A stretch of 64,000 nucleotides of DNA from Sphingobacterium spiritivorum (GTDB lineage: Bacteria; Bacteroidota; Bacteroidia; Sphingobacteriales; Sphingobacteriaceae). Shown here in pieces: positions 25,585-35,021 of this stretch (position 1 is the stretch's first letter; each line of letters starts with the position of its first letter). Below the pieces are notes generated by a model. That model was not told the origin of the DNA. It saw nothing but the letters and a program-made list of their open reading frames with translations, and made no database searches. The stretch lies in contig NZ_CP068083.1 of NCBI RefSeq assembly GCF_016725325.1, forward strand, positions 5,071,303-5,135,302, given 5' to 3'. The translations under genes were made by a program, and so were the position numbers.

Positions 25585-27501
25585 ATGATATCTATAAATA
25601 ATTTAACATTTGAAATTGGCTCCCGGGCATTGTACGATGAGGCCAGTTGGCATATCAAACCAGGAGATAAAGTCGGTCTGATCGGAGCTAACGGTACCGG
25701 TAAATCAACTTTATTGCGCCTTATCGTCGGACAGTATACACCGACTTCGGGAACGATTTCTATGGCCAAAGACTTAAAAATTGGTTATTTAAACCAGGAT
25801 TTATTGTCATACCACTCTGATAAAAGTATTTTACATGTAGCGATGGAGGCTTTCGAACGCCAGAATCAGCTTCATACAGAAATAGAAAATCTCCTGCAAA
25901 AACTAGAAACTGACTATTCGGATGAAATCCTGAATAAACTAAGTGATAAGCAGATGGAGTTCGAAGCACTGGACGGTTACAACATCGAGTTCCGTGCACA
26001 TGAAATACTGGCGGGTCTGGGATTTTCAGAAGATGAGCAGAAGAGACCCTTAGCCACCTTCTCCGGAGGATGGCGCATGCGTGTCATGCTGGCGAGGATC
26101 CTGTTGCAGACACCTGATATTCTTTTATTAGATGAGCCTACCAACCACATGGACTTACCTTCTATCAAGTGGTTAGAAAACTATCTGCAGGCATTTGAAG
26201 GAGCCATTGTCATCGTTTCGCACGACAGGTATTTCCTGGATGGTATTATCAAGAAGACAGTAGAGTCCCGTAAAGGAAAATTGACGCTTTATGCCGGTAA
26301 TTACAGCTTCTATCTGGAAGAGAAAGCACTGCGCAGTGAGATTCAATCCAATCAATTCAAAAACCAGCAGGCAAAAATTAAACAGGAAGAACGCCTTATC
26401 GAACGCTTCAGAGCCAAAGCCTCAAAAGCAAAGATGGCACAATCCCGTATTAAGGCATTGGACCGAATGGAGAAAATTGATGATGTGGATGATGACAATC
26501 CTACGGTCAACTTTCAGTTTAAATTTTCCAAACCATCCGGACGACATGTTGTCACGCTTGAAAACATAAGCAAATCGTATCCGAATCTGGAGATTCTGAA
26601 AAACACGGACGGACTTATAGAAAAGGGTGATAAAATTGCGCTCATCGGAGCTAACGGTAAAGGAAAATCTACCTTGCTTCGTATTGTAGCTGATGCAGAT
26701 CATGAATACACCGGAACCAGTACAAAAGGTCACAATGTTTCACAAACGTTCTTTGCACAGCACCAATTAGAAGCTTTGCATCTGGAGAACTCCATTATTG
26801 CGGAAATGCAGGCTTTTGCACCCAAACATACCGAAACAGAACTTCGATCCATTCTGGGATGTTTTCTGTTTTCAGGTGATGATGCATTCAAAAAGATCAA
26901 AGTGCTTTCCGGAGGAGAAAAGTCACGTGTAGCACTGGCGAAGGCCCTTACCGCTGATGCCAATTTTCTGGTACTGGATGAGCCTACCAACCACCTGGAT
27001 ATGCAGTCGGTCAATATTCTGATACAGGCCTTACAACAATATGAAGGTACATTAATCGTCGTATCTCACGACCGTTATTTCCTGGATCATGTAGCCAATA
27101 AAATCTGGTTTATTGAAGACAAGGAAATCAAAGAATATCCGGGTACTTATCAGGAGTATGAAGAATGGAATGCCAAACGCATCCTGAATCCTGCCGAGAA
27201 AAAACCTGAGAAGAAAGTAGTAGCAGAACAACCTAAAAAGGTAAAAATCGCTCCTACAGAGGATAAATTTAAAGTTATCAGCAAAAAAAATAAAGAATTA
27301 GCTGTACTTGAACAGGAGATTTCCGAAAAAGAGAATGAGGTGAAATTTTTAGAGAATGAAATTGCAAAAGAAGAAATCTATTCGGATGCGGTCAAACTTC
27401 AGGATCATACCCGCCGGTACAATTCTGAAAAAGCCTTGCTAAACCAGCTACAGAAAAACTGGGAAGAGCTGGCTGAAGAAATCATGGAACTCGAAGGATA
27501 A
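25585..27501 (+). CDS. ABC-F family ATPase (ribosome-associated, EttA/Uup-like)
   Basis: 638 residues with two ABC cassettes and no membrane segment, the ABC-F layout. Walker A is GANGTGKST at 34-42 and GANGKGKST from about 355; signatures are FSGGWRMR and LSGGEKSR; Walker B is LLLDEPTNHMD and LVLDEPTNHLD. The P-site tRNA interaction motif region lies between them, around residues 240-310 (charged helices). A C-terminal coiled coil (about 560-635) follows, as in Uup. Such proteins act at the ribosomal E site to resolve stalled translation; a resistance role cannot be excluded. Confidence 0.92.
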   Translation: MISINNLTFEIGSRALYDEASWHIKPGDKVGLIGANGTGKSTLLRLIVGQYTPTSGTISMAKDLKIGYLNQDLLSYHSDKSILHVAMEAFERQNQLHTEIENLLQKLETDYSDEILNKLSDKQMEFEALDGYNIEFRAHEILAGLGFSEDEQKRPLATFSGGWRMRVMLARILLQTPDILLLDEPTNHMDLPSIKWLENYLQAFEGAIVIVSHDRYFLDGIIKKTVESRKGKLTLYAGNYSFYLEEKALRSEIQSNQFKNQQAKIKQEERLIERFRAKASKAKMAQSRIKALDRMEKIDDVDDDNPTVNFQFKFSKPSGRHVVTLENISKSYPNLEILKNTDGLIEKGDKIALIGANGKGKSTLLRIVADADHEYTGTSTKGHNVSQTFFAQHQLEALHLENSIIAEMQAFAPKHTETELRSILGCFLFSGDDAFKKIKVLSGGEKSRVALAKALTADANFLVLDEPTNHLDMQSVNILIQALQQYEGTLIVVSHDRYFLDHVANKIWFIEDKEIKEYPGTYQEYEEWNAKRILNPAEKKPEKKVVAEQPKKVKIAPTEDKFKVISKKNKELAVLEQEISEKENEVKFLENEIAKEEIYSDAVKLQDHTRRYNSEKALLNQLQKNWEELAEEIMELEG

Positions 27502-27515
27502 CTTGTCCGAAGAAA

Positions 27516-27567
27516 CCTTTAGCATGATCTCCTTTTTTAGCGGAGAAAATCATGCTAAAGGTCTTTT
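27516..27567. terminator. Bidirectional intrinsic terminator
   Basis: CCTTTAGCATGAT (27516-27528) pairs with ATCATGCTAAAGG (27549-27561), with an inner CTCC/GGAG pairing, followed by TCTTTTT. It separates the convergent ABC-F and SnoaL-like genes. Confidence 0.87.
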
Positions 27568-27570
27568 TAC

Positions 27571-27924
27571 CTATTTTTCTGTCATAGTATACGTTCGGAT
27601 TACATGCAAGTGATCCAGATCATCAAAGTCATAAACCGTACAGATCTGCCTTACCTTCTCTCCCGTTTCTTCATTACCAAAAGCTACTTTCGCCTGGATA
27701 ACGACATTATTATCATCCTCAATAACATTAATGATATCCAAAGTAACCTGACCGGTGGTATCTGAAGCCTTCAACTCTTTACTGTACGCCACTAAAGCAG
27801 CCTTTCCTTTTAATACTTCCTTTTCACTGATATGCCACTCTACGTAATCTGACAAATGAGGAAGGACAAGATCAAAATCAAGAGACGAAAATGATTCAGC
27901 TATTTCTCTATGTGATGGTATCAT
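27571..27924 (-). CDS. SnoaL/NTF2-like domain protein
   Basis: 117 residues, cytosolic. The cone-shaped NTF2-like fold is suggested by the N-terminal helix with IAESFSSLDFDLVLPHLSDYVEWHI, then KGKAALVAYSKEL, and four beta strands ending in YDFDDLDHLHVIRTYTM. Such proteins are small-molecule binders or isomerases; no certain active site. It starts 55 bases after the ABC exporter gene on the same strand and may be cotranscribed. Confidence 0.75.
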   Translation of the reverse strand: MIPSHREIAESFSSLDFDLVLPHLSDYVEWHISEKEVLKGKAALVAYSKELKASDTTGQVTLDIINVIEDDNNVVIQAKVAFGNEETGEKVRQICTVYDFDDLDHLHVIRTYTMTEK

Positions 27925-27979
27925 ATATTACTTTATTTATTCTGAACAGTTCATTCTGCTCTCCGTATTATATAACAAT

Positions 27980-29761
27980 CTATTCCCGTATAGAGTTTGT
28001 TATTTTATCGATATTCAGACTATTTGCCATTGCCATAAAGATTTTATAATACGTTCCTTTCTGTTCATACAGTTCCTCATGCGTCCCATCCTCCATGACC
28101 TGTCCTTTCTCCATCACGATGATGTGAGAAGCATCTATAATCTGAGAGATACTATGAGAGACAATAATTACTGTTCTACCCACCTTTATAGCATCCAGAC
28201 TATTTTTTATCTGTTCAGTAGCAATAGCATCCAGATTAGCCGTCGGTTCATCCAGAAAAATAATCGGGGGATTTTTGAGAAAGAGACGTGCAATAGCTAT
28301 CCGTTGCTGCTGACCCCCAGACATCAGGTGCGCCTCAGATTCATATCCGTCCGGCAACTCCAGTACCTGATCATGAATATACGCCTGTTTTGCAGCATAC
28401 ACCACTTCTTCCATAGTAGCATCAGGTTTACCATAGCGGATATTTTCTGCAACCGATCCTTTAAAAATATGATTGCGTTGCAAGACCAGACCAATATTCT
28501 CACGCAGAAAAGCCGTATCATATTCGGCCAGATCTACCCCATCCAGCAAAATCTGTCCTGAAGATGGTTCATAAAATTTATCCATCAGGTTGATAACTGT
28601 ACTTTTGCCAGCTCCGCTCAGTCCGACAAGAGCTGTAATGTCATTAGGCCGGATAGTCATATCTATGCCTTTCAGCGCTTTTGTTCCGTTAGGGTATTCA
28701 AAGGATACATTTTTAAGTTCTATCAAACCTTTGATACGTGCAGGACGGTATTTGCCGGACTGCTCAATCTCTTCATCAGATTCCAGTATCTCAAAAAAAC
28801 TCTCCGAATAGATCAATGCATCATTGACCTCATCATAAATACGGTGCAACTGTCTGATCGGTGCCGACACATTGTTGAATAGCATTACATGAAACATAAT
28901 GGCCCCAAGGGTCATCTGACCGTCTAATACAAAATAAGCCGTCAGAATAATGACAATCACGATTCCGATCTGTTCTATAAAGCTCTTGATACTATCAAAC
29001 AGAAAGCTTGTTTTTCGCGTTGCCATCTGATTTTCTGTCATTTCATACTGAATCTTTTCATGACGGTCTGCTTCCAGTCGCTCTCTGACAAACGACTTGA
29101 TAACATTAATCGAATCAATGAGGTTGATAATCTGATTACTCTTATTTTCCCGGTATCTGCGCATATTACGACGAAAACCACTCAACCGGTTTGCCTGTAC
29201 CTGACTAACGTAAAAATATATCGGCACGATCAATAGCCCGACAAGTCCTACATAAAAATTAGCAGCAAACATACAGGCAAGAGCCACAATAGCATTTGCG
29301 AATAAGGGCAATATGTCAATAAAGAAATTCTGAACCAGACGTGTCAGGCTGCTGATTCCGGAATCTATCCGTGTCTGCAGCTTACCTGATTCATTTTTGG
29401 AGGATGTATAAAAAGCCATACGGTAGCTGAGTATCTTCTCAACGATCAGTTGGGCAAAATCCCTTGCAATATAGATTCTCAGCTTTTCACCATAAAATTT
29501 CTGTCCGAACTGCACACAGGAATAAATGATCTCCTTTAATAACAAAATGATTGAAATAACAGTCAGCAGATAAAGTCCTTTAGATAAAGGCTGTTTCGCC
29601 ACCAGCAGATTACTGATAGAGTCTACTGTATATTTAAGAATGAAGGCGTTTACCTGTGCCGCAAAAGAACCGATAACAGTCAGGATCAGCGTATAAACAA
29701 TAAGATTCTTATACGGTTTCGCAAATGGAGTAATCTTCTTTAACAAATTAGAAATGGTCAT
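27980..29761 (-). CDS. ABC exporter half-transporter (membrane plus ATPase domains)
   Basis: 593 residues. Residues 1-320 hold six membrane helices of the type I exporter fold; residues 345-580 are the ATPase: Walker A GLSGAGKST, Q-loop VLQRNHIFKGSVAENIRYG, signature MSGGQQQRIAIARLF, Walker B PIIFLDEPTANLD and H-loop VSHSIS. It would act as a homodimer in the inner membrane, probably exporting a lipid or hydrophobic compound (MsbA-like). The substrate is not readable. The gap to mazG upstream is divergent. Confidence 0.93.
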   Translation of the reverse strand: MTISNLLKKITPFAKPYKNLIVYTLILTVIGSFAAQVNAFILKYTVDSISNLLVAKQPLSKGLYLLTVISIILLLKEIIYSCVQFGQKFYGEKLRIYIARDFAQLIVEKILSYRMAFYTSSKNESGKLQTRIDSGISSLTRLVQNFFIDILPLFANAIVALACMFAANFYVGLVGLLIVPIYFYVSQVQANRLSGFRRNMRRYRENKSNQIINLIDSINVIKSFVRERLEADRHEKIQYEMTENQMATRKTSFLFDSIKSFIEQIGIVIVIILTAYFVLDGQMTLGAIMFHVMLFNNVSAPIRQLHRIYDEVNDALIYSESFFEILESDEEIEQSGKYRPARIKGLIELKNVSFEYPNGTKALKGIDMTIRPNDITALVGLSGAGKSTVINLMDKFYEPSSGQILLDGVDLAEYDTAFLRENIGLVLQRNHIFKGSVAENIRYGKPDATMEEVVYAAKQAYIHDQVLELPDGYESEAHLMSGGQQQRIAIARLFLKNPPIIFLDEPTANLDAIATEQIKNSLDAIKVGRTVIIVSHSISQIIDASHIIVMEKGQVMEDGTHEELYEQKGTYYKIFMAMANSLNIDKITNSIRE

Positions 29762-29953
29762 ACAGAATATTCAATGTGTAATAACGGGTACAAACTTCGG
29801 AAAATACGATGTTGTAAACATTGACAATTATCAAAAAACAACTTCATAATAACTTACTGTACCACATATTTGTTTGTTTAATACCTTTAAAATTCTACAA
29901 TATTTACGACTGTCCCCAACAATATCCGTAACTTTAACCTATAATTTTAGTCT

Positions 29954-30760
29954 ATGGCACATATTCCTCCCGTTCCGCAATACAGTCCTGCTACGGCCTT
30001 TCAACGTTTACTCGATGTCCTGTACACATTAAGGTTGGAATGCCCCTGGGATAAGAAACAGACAATGGAGTCTCTGAGACACCTCACTATCGAAGAAATG
30101 TACGAACTTACGGATGCTATTCTGGATGAAGATTATCCCGAAATCAAAAAAGAACTGGGAGATGTCATGATGCACCTCGTATTCTACGCCCGTATAGCAG
30201 AAGAGCAAAACAGATTTACCCTGGTGGATGTAATCAATGCAGTCTGCGACAAACTGATTAACCGTCATCCGCATATCTATGGGGAAATAGAGGTAGAAAA
30301 TGATGAACAGGTAAAATCTAACTGGGAAGCCATCAAGTTAAAAGAAGGAAATGCATCCGTACTCTCAGGTGTCCCCAAAGGATTGCCTGCATTGGTAAAA
30401 GCCTACCGTATACAGGATAAAGTAAGAGGTGTAGGCTTTGACTGGGAGGATAAAAAACAAGTCTGGGAAAAAGTTGAGGAAGAACTGGCCGAATTTAAAG
30501 CGGAATTTAACATCGATAACGGAGTAGCAATTGATGCTGAAAAAGCGGAGGGCGAATTCGGAGATTTGCTGTTTTCACTGATCAACTATGCGCGCCATGC
30601 AGGTATCAATCCGGAAAATGCCTTGGAACGAACAAACAAAAAATTCATAAAGCGCTTTACATACCTGGAAGAAAAAGCAGCTGAAAACAACCAGAAACTG
30701 CAGGATATGTCCTTAGCAGAAATGGATGTCTACTGGAACGAAGCTAAAAAAATCAAATAG
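29954..30760 (+). CDS. mazG: Nucleoside triphosphate pyrophosphohydrolase MazG
   Basis: 268 residues, close to E. coli MazG (263). It hydrolyses NTPs to NMPs and pyrophosphate, cleaning pools and affecting ppGpp response. Two MazG domains are present: the N-terminal one with CPWDKKQTMESLRHLTIEE and ELGDVMMHLVFYARIAEE (acidic ExxED-like metal ligands), and the C-terminal one with EELAEFKAEF and EGEFGDLLFSLINYARH. It precedes the thiamine operon but ends 50 bases before its promoter. Confidence 0.94.
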   Translation: MAHIPPVPQYSPATAFQRLLDVLYTLRLECPWDKKQTMESLRHLTIEEMYELTDAILDEDYPEIKKELGDVMMHLVFYARIAEEQNRFTLVDVINAVCDKLINRHPHIYGEIEVENDEQVKSNWEAIKLKEGNASVLSGVPKGLPALVKAYRIQDKVRGVGFDWEDKKQVWEKVEEELAEFKAEFNIDNGVAIDAEKAEGEFGDLLFSLINYARHAGINPENALERTNKKFIKRFTYLEEKAAENNQKLQDMSLAEMDVYWNEAKKIK

Positions 30761-30811
30761 TTATATAAACTTAAAATATGCATATAGATTTTTTTATCTC
30801 ATAAAAATCCA

Positions 30812-30819
30812 TATGTTTG
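30812..30819 (+). promoter_or_regulatory. -7 promoter element for the thiamine operon
   Basis: TATGTTTG is a full match to TAnnTTTG. The expected start point, about 4 bases downstream (near 30823), coincides with the first base of the riboswitch P1 helix. Confidence 0.6.
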
Positions 30820-30822
30820 TAA

Positions 30823-30977
30823 TACTTTAGGGGTGTCTGCGAGAGCAGGCTGAGAATTACCCTTTGAACCTGATCTAGTTCATACTAGCGTAGGGAAAAG
30901 TAGATGACTGACCTGTGTACCCGTACACACCGTAGCCATTCCTAAAGTAAAATTTATCACTTTTAAACTTTAGGAAT
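30823..30977 (+). ncRNA. TPP riboswitch with start-codon sequestor
   Basis: The aptamer (30823-30902) carries the THI-box core: GGGGTGTCTGCGAGAGCAGG, CTGAGA, then ACCCTTTGAACCTGATCTAG and GCGTAGGGAA. P1 is TACTTT (30823-30828) with AAAGTA (30897-30902). Downstream, ATTCCTAAAGT (30938-30948) can pair with ACTTTAGGAAT (30967-30977), an 11-bp stem ending one base before the thiS ATG. The same CCTAAAGTA (30941-30949) can instead pair with TACTTTAGG at the aptamer's 5' edge (30823-30831), which is mutually exclusive with P1. TPP binding should therefore hide the thiS start. A further small hairpin GTGTA/TACAC lies at 30915-30928. Confidence 0.95.
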
Positions 30978-31181
30978 ATGAACTTTACCCTCAACGGTCA
31001 GACCAAACCCCTTCTTTCTCCACTCACATTAAAGCAATTGCTGGATCAGGAAATTCCGGATAAACAGACTGGTATTGCTGTAGCTATCAATGATCAGGTC
31101 ATCCCAAAAGATCAATGGACTGGTCACACCATTCTATCTAATGACAATATTCTCATCTTCACTGCCGCTCAGGGAGGTTAA
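30978..31181 (+). CDS. thiS: Sulfur carrier protein ThiS
   Basis: 67 residues, ubiquitin-like fold, ending in the essential Gly-Gly (AAQGG). ThiF adenylates this terminus and it is converted to the thiocarboxylate that donates sulfur for the thiazole ring made by ThiG. First gene of the operon; its start codon is directly behind the sequestor strand of the TPP riboswitch. Length is normal for the family. Confidence 0.96.
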   Translation: MNFTLNGQTKPLLSPLTLKQLLDQEIPDKQTGIAVAINDQVIPKDQWTGHTILSNDNILIFTAAQGG

Positions 31182-31207
31182 TTCATCACAGCATTATTCC
31201 ATAAAAC

Positions 31208-33025
31208 ATGAAAGATCAACACAGCATCTCAGCCACACCCTTTCCTAATTCTGAAAAGGTTTATATAGAAGGTCAGCTCCACCCTGTAAAGGTAGCCATG
31301 CGCCGTATAAAATTAAGTGATACCAAACTCGCTAACGGAGGTGTACAGCACAATCCTCCGATTACCATTTACGACACTTCGGGCCCATATACTGATGTAA
31401 ATGCCGTGATAGACGTCCGCAAAGGTTTACCCCGTATACGTGAACAATGGATACTGGACAGACAAGATGTAGAAATACTATCCGGTATAAGTTCAGAATA
31501 CGGTATCAGAAGAAAACAAGATCCTAAACTTGATTCGCTGCGTTTCGAATACGCCCATCAACCAAAAAAAGCAACAGGTGAGAAAAATGTAACACAACTG
31601 TATTATGCCCGCAAAGGAATAATTACGGCCGAAATGGAATATGTAGCCATTCGTGAAAATCAAAAAATCGAACAGTTACAACAGGCTACAGCAGGTATGG
31701 AACATCAGCACAAGGGGTATTCATTCGGAGCCAATACACCAGCAGGAAAGATAACACCTGAATTTGTCCGTGATGAAATTGCAGCTGGCAGAGCTATTAT
31801 CCCCAATAACATCAACCATCCGGAAAGTGAGCCTATGATCATAGGGCGTAATTTTTTGGTTAAAATCAATGCGAATATAGGGAACAGCGTCGTCACCTCC
31901 AGTATTGAAGAAGAAGTAGAAAAAGCAGTATGGGCATGCCGGTGGGGAGCGGACACAATAATGGATCTCTCAACAGGACAGAATATTCATGAAACACGGG
32001 AATGGATTATCCGCAATTCTCCGGTACCCATTGGCACAGTACCGATCTACCAGGCACTGGAAAAAGTAAACGGTGTAGCTGAAAACCTTACATGGGAAAT
32101 TTTCAGAGATACGCTTATCGAACAGGCTGAACAAGGTGTATCCTACTTTACCATACATGCCGGTGTATTGCTACGTTACATACACCTCACTGCCAGACGA
32201 GTTACCGGAATCGTATCCCGCGGAGGGTCAATTATGGCTAAGTGGTGTCTTTTCCATCATAAGGAAAATTTTTTATACACCCATTTTGAAGAAATCTGCC
32301 AAATTATGAAAGCCTATGATGTAGCTTTCTCCCTTGGAGACGGATTACGCCCAGGTGCAATAGCAGATGCTAATGATGCGGCACAGTTTGCTGAACTCGA
32401 AACTCTAGGCGAACTGACACATATTGCCTGGAAACATGATGTACAGGTTATGATCGAAGGTCCTGGACACGTTCCCATGCACCTCATCAAAGAAAATATG
32501 GATAAGCAACTGAAGGAATGCCATGAAGCACCCTTTTATACCTTAGGCCCTCTTACGACGGACATTGCCCCGGGATATGACCATATCACTTCCGCTATCG
32601 GAGCCGCTATGATCGGATGGTTTGGCTGTGCTATGCTATGTTATGTAACCCCAAAGGAGCATTTGGGATTACCAAACAAAAAAGACGTTAAGGACGGAGT
32701 CATTACTTACAAACTCGCTGCCCATGCGGCCGATCTGGCCAAAGGACATCCCGGTGCACAGTACAGGGATAATGCATTAAGTAAGGCTCGTTTTGAATTT
32801 CGCTGGGAAGATCAGTTCAATCTATCTCTTGATCCGGATACCGCAAGAGAATTTCATGATGAAACACTGCCTGCAGATGGAGCCAAAGTCGCTCATTTCT
32901 GTTCAATGTGCGGACCTAAGTTCTGTTCCATGAAAATAACACAGGAAATCCGGGAAGCGACAGAACAGGGACTGCTGGAGAAATCACAGGAATTTATCGA
33001 AAACGGGAAACAACTTTATATCTGA
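31208..33025 (+). CDS. thiC: Phosphomethylpyrimidine synthase ThiC
   Basis: 605 residues. This radical SAM enzyme rearranges aminoimidazole ribotide to the pyrimidine HMP-phosphate. The unusual C-terminal 4Fe-4S motif CxxCxxxxC is at Cys565, Cys568 and Cys573 (FCSMCGPKFC). Conserved blocks MDLSTGQNIHETREWI, SRGGSIMAKWCL, SLGDGLRPGA and EGPGHVPMH are all intact. Begins 26 bases after thiS. Confidence 0.98.
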   Translation: MKDQHSISATPFPNSEKVYIEGQLHPVKVAMRRIKLSDTKLANGGVQHNPPITIYDTSGPYTDVNAVIDVRKGLPRIREQWILDRQDVEILSGISSEYGIRRKQDPKLDSLRFEYAHQPKKATGEKNVTQLYYARKGIITAEMEYVAIRENQKIEQLQQATAGMEHQHKGYSFGANTPAGKITPEFVRDEIAAGRAIIPNNINHPESEPMIIGRNFLVKINANIGNSVVTSSIEEEVEKAVWACRWGADTIMDLSTGQNIHETREWIIRNSPVPIGTVPIYQALEKVNGVAENLTWEIFRDTLIEQAEQGVSYFTIHAGVLLRYIHLTARRVTGIVSRGGSIMAKWCLFHHKENFLYTHFEEICQIMKAYDVAFSLGDGLRPGAIADANDAAQFAELETLGELTHIAWKHDVQVMIEGPGHVPMHLIKENMDKQLKECHEAPFYTLGPLTTDIAPGYDHITSAIGAAMIGWFGCAMLCYVTPKEHLGLPNKKDVKDGVITYKLAAHAADLAKGHPGAQYRDNALSKARFEFRWEDQFNLSLDPDTAREFHDETLPADGAKVAHFCSMCGPKFCSMKITQEIREATEQGLLEKSQEFIENGKQLYI

Positions 33026-33030
33026 CAGAT

Positions 33031-33627
33031 ATGATTATAATATCACCGGATACGATCACTCCGCAACATCTAGAACTGATACACTCCTTTCCCTGGTCGG
33101 ATGAGCTGCTGTATCATCTTCGTTTACCCTTTACACCAAAGGATGATATAATTCATATACTTAAAGATATTGATAGACACCTCTATCCCTTTATTGTATT
33201 ACACTATCATAAAGAAACTGCATTAAAGGCAGGTATAAGACGGGTACATATCTCCCCGGATAAGAAAAAAGAAATAAGCCTGCCAGACACAGATCTGATT
33301 CTGTCCGCATCTACACATCATGTAGATGAGTTTAACAGTCTGGATGCAGATATCGCTTATGCTTTTATCAGTCCGGTATATCCCAGTATTTCAAAAGAAG
33401 GATATCAGGCAACAGCAGATTTCAAAATCCACAATATACAGCACAGAACCAATTTTAACAGCAGAATGATTGCTTTAGGAGGAATCACGGAATACAATAT
33501 ATCTGAATTAAAAACTTTAGGATACGATGATGTTGCTATGTGTGGCTATATCTGGAAACATCAGAATCCCCTCTCTGCTGCTGAAAAATGTCTTTCTATT
33601 TCTCAAAATATATCATATGTACAGTAG
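33031..33627 (+). CDS. TenI-like protein (thiazole tautomerase / ThiE paralogue)
   Basis: 198 residues of ThiE-family TIM barrel. Compared with the true ThiE next door, the pyrophosphate/Mg-binding NDR or NDH motif is replaced by LHYHKE, whereas the TenI-type His after the small loop is kept (SASTHHVDEF, His near residue 97). The end IALGGITEYNISELKTLGYDDVAM is the usual phosphate-binding turn. The most likely role is aromatisation of the thiazole tautomer made by ThiG, as in Bacillus TenI. Five bases after thiC and overlapping thiE by 11 bases. Often annotated as thiamine phosphate synthase; I think that is less likely. Confidence 0.75.
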   Translation: MIIISPDTITPQHLELIHSFPWSDELLYHLRLPFTPKDDIIHILKDIDRHLYPFIVLHYHKETALKAGIRRVHISPDKKKEISLPDTDLILSASTHHVDEFNSLDADIAYAFISPVYPSISKEGYQATADFKIHNIQHRTNFNSRMIALGGITEYNISELKTLGYDDVAMCGYIWKHQNPLSAAEKCLSISQNISYVQ

Positions 33628-34246
33628 ATTACAATATATCTCCACCGGCAATACGGTAAATGAACAGCTGAATAACATCAGAAAGGTTTTGGAAAATAAA
33701 GGAGACTGGATACAGCTTCGATGGAAAAATGCTCCAGAAACAGCACTGATCGATCTGGCTTATCAGGTTACCGAATTAAAAAAACAATTCGATTTTACCT
33801 ATATTATCAATGACCATGTCTCCATAGCCTACAAGGTCAATAGTGATGGTGTTCATCTGGGGCTGACAGACCTTTCCGTACAACAAGCCCGAAATTTTCT
33901 GGGCTCTGATAAAATTATCGGAGGTACAGCCAATACAGCAGAAGATGTACGTCAGCGCATTGCTGAAAACTGTGACTACATAGGTCTTGGTCCCTTAAGA
34001 TTCACCTCTTCCAAACAGAACCTAAGTCCGGTTCTTGGTTATGAAGGATATCAAAACATTATACAGGAGATACAAAAAGAAGATCAAGATCACCCTCCTA
34101 TTTATGCTATCGGAGGTATAAAACAGGAGGATATTCTTCAACTGCAGCATATCGGCATCTACGGTGTGGCAGTCTCTTCCCTGCTGACTCAATCGGTCAG
34201 TACGCAATCAATCATTCAACATATCAATCATGAATTTTATGGATAA
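33617..34246 (+). CDS. thiE: Thiamine phosphate synthase
   Basis: 209 residues from the ATG at 33617, which overlaps the previous stop by 11 bases; a longer frame upstream lies fully inside the preceding gene and is unlikely. It couples HMP pyrophosphate with thiazole phosphate. The family blocks are intact: IQLRWKN, YIINDHVSIA, DGVHLGLTDLS, IGGTANTAEDV, YIGLGPLRFTSSK and YAIGGIK. Translationally coupled on both sides, as its stop lies 17 bases inside thiG. Confidence 0.94.
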   Translation: MYSRLQYISTGNTVNEQLNNIRKVLENKGDWIQLRWKNAPETALIDLAYQVTELKKQFDFTYIINDHVSIAYKVNSDGVHLGLTDLSVQQARNFLGSDKIIGGTANTAEDVRQRIAENCDYIGLGPLRFTSSKQNLSPVLGYEGYQNIIQEIQKEDQDHPPIYAIGGIKQEDILQLQHIGIYGVAVSSLLTQSVSTQSIIQHINHEFYG

Positions 34247-35012
34247 TCTTACTATTGCCAACCGCAGCTTTCATTCTCGTTTATTTGTTGGAACCGGAAA
34301 ATTCGGTTCCGGAGAGTTGCTGGAAAAGGCTGTGTTAGCCTCTGAAAGCGAATTAGTAACCGTAGCGCTGAAACGGATCAATACCAATGACGGGCAGGAT
34401 CATCTTATCCGTCATTTGCATCATCCACATATTCATTTACTACCCAATACCTCCGGTGCACGTACAGCAAAAGAGGCTGTGTTGGCTGCTCAGATTGCGC
34501 GTGAAGCCTTAGAAACTAACTGGATCAAGCTGGAGATTCATCCGGATCCTAAATATTTGCTACCCGACCCTATAGAAACAATCCAGGCAGCTGAAGAACT
34601 CGTACAACTGGGGTTCATTGTCATGCCTTACATACATGCTGATCCGGTACTTTGCAAACGACTGGAAAATGTAGGTGCACAAACTGTCATGCCTTTGGGG
34701 TCGCCAATAGGTAGTAATAAAGGACTACGGACCATTGACTTTCTGGAGATCATCATCGAACAAAGCTCGGTTCCGGTAATTATAGATGCAGGAATAGGGG
34801 CTCCCTCTGATGCCGCAAAAGCAATGGAATTAGGCGCCGATGCGGTATTAGTCAATACTGCAATTGCAGCAGCAGACGATCCTCAGGCCATGGCACACGC
34901 CTTTAAGCTCGCTGTACAGGCGGGCAGAACAGCTTATCTGGCCAAGCTTCCAGCCGTGGTCCAACAAAGCCATGCATCAAGTCCATTCACTTCTTTCCTG
35001 CAACAGACCTAA
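34230..35012 (+). CDS. thiG: Thiazole synthase ThiG
   Basis: 260 residues if the first Met is used (34230); Met at 34239 (MDNLTIANRSF) is equally possible. It forms the thiazole phosphate ring from deoxyxylulose phosphate, dehydroglycine and ThiS thiocarboxylate. The imine-forming Lys is Lys100 in NWIKLEIH. The phosphate-binding end GIGAPSDAAKAMELGADAVLVNTAIA is intact. Overlaps thiE and precedes thiH by 9 bases, fitting the ThiG-ThiH complex. Confidence 0.96.
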   Translation: MNFMDNLTIANRSFHSRLFVGTGKFGSGELLEKAVLASESELVTVALKRINTNDGQDHLIRHLHHPHIHLLPNTSGARTAKEAVLAAQIAREALETNWIKLEIHPDPKYLLPDPIETIQAAEELVQLGFIVMPYIHADPVLCKRLENVGAQTVMPLGSPIGSNKGLRTIDFLEIIIEQSSVPVIIDAGIGAPSDAAKAMELGADAVLVNTAIAAADDPQAMAHAFKLAVQAGRTAYLAKLPAVVQQSHASSPFTSFLQQT

Positions 35013-35021
35013 TATAAAACC

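Noticed and set aside
33527..33616. Upstream extension of thiE into the TenI-like gene
   Set aside because: The extra 30 residues are translated from another frame of an intact gene; the ATG at 33617 matches ThiE family length.
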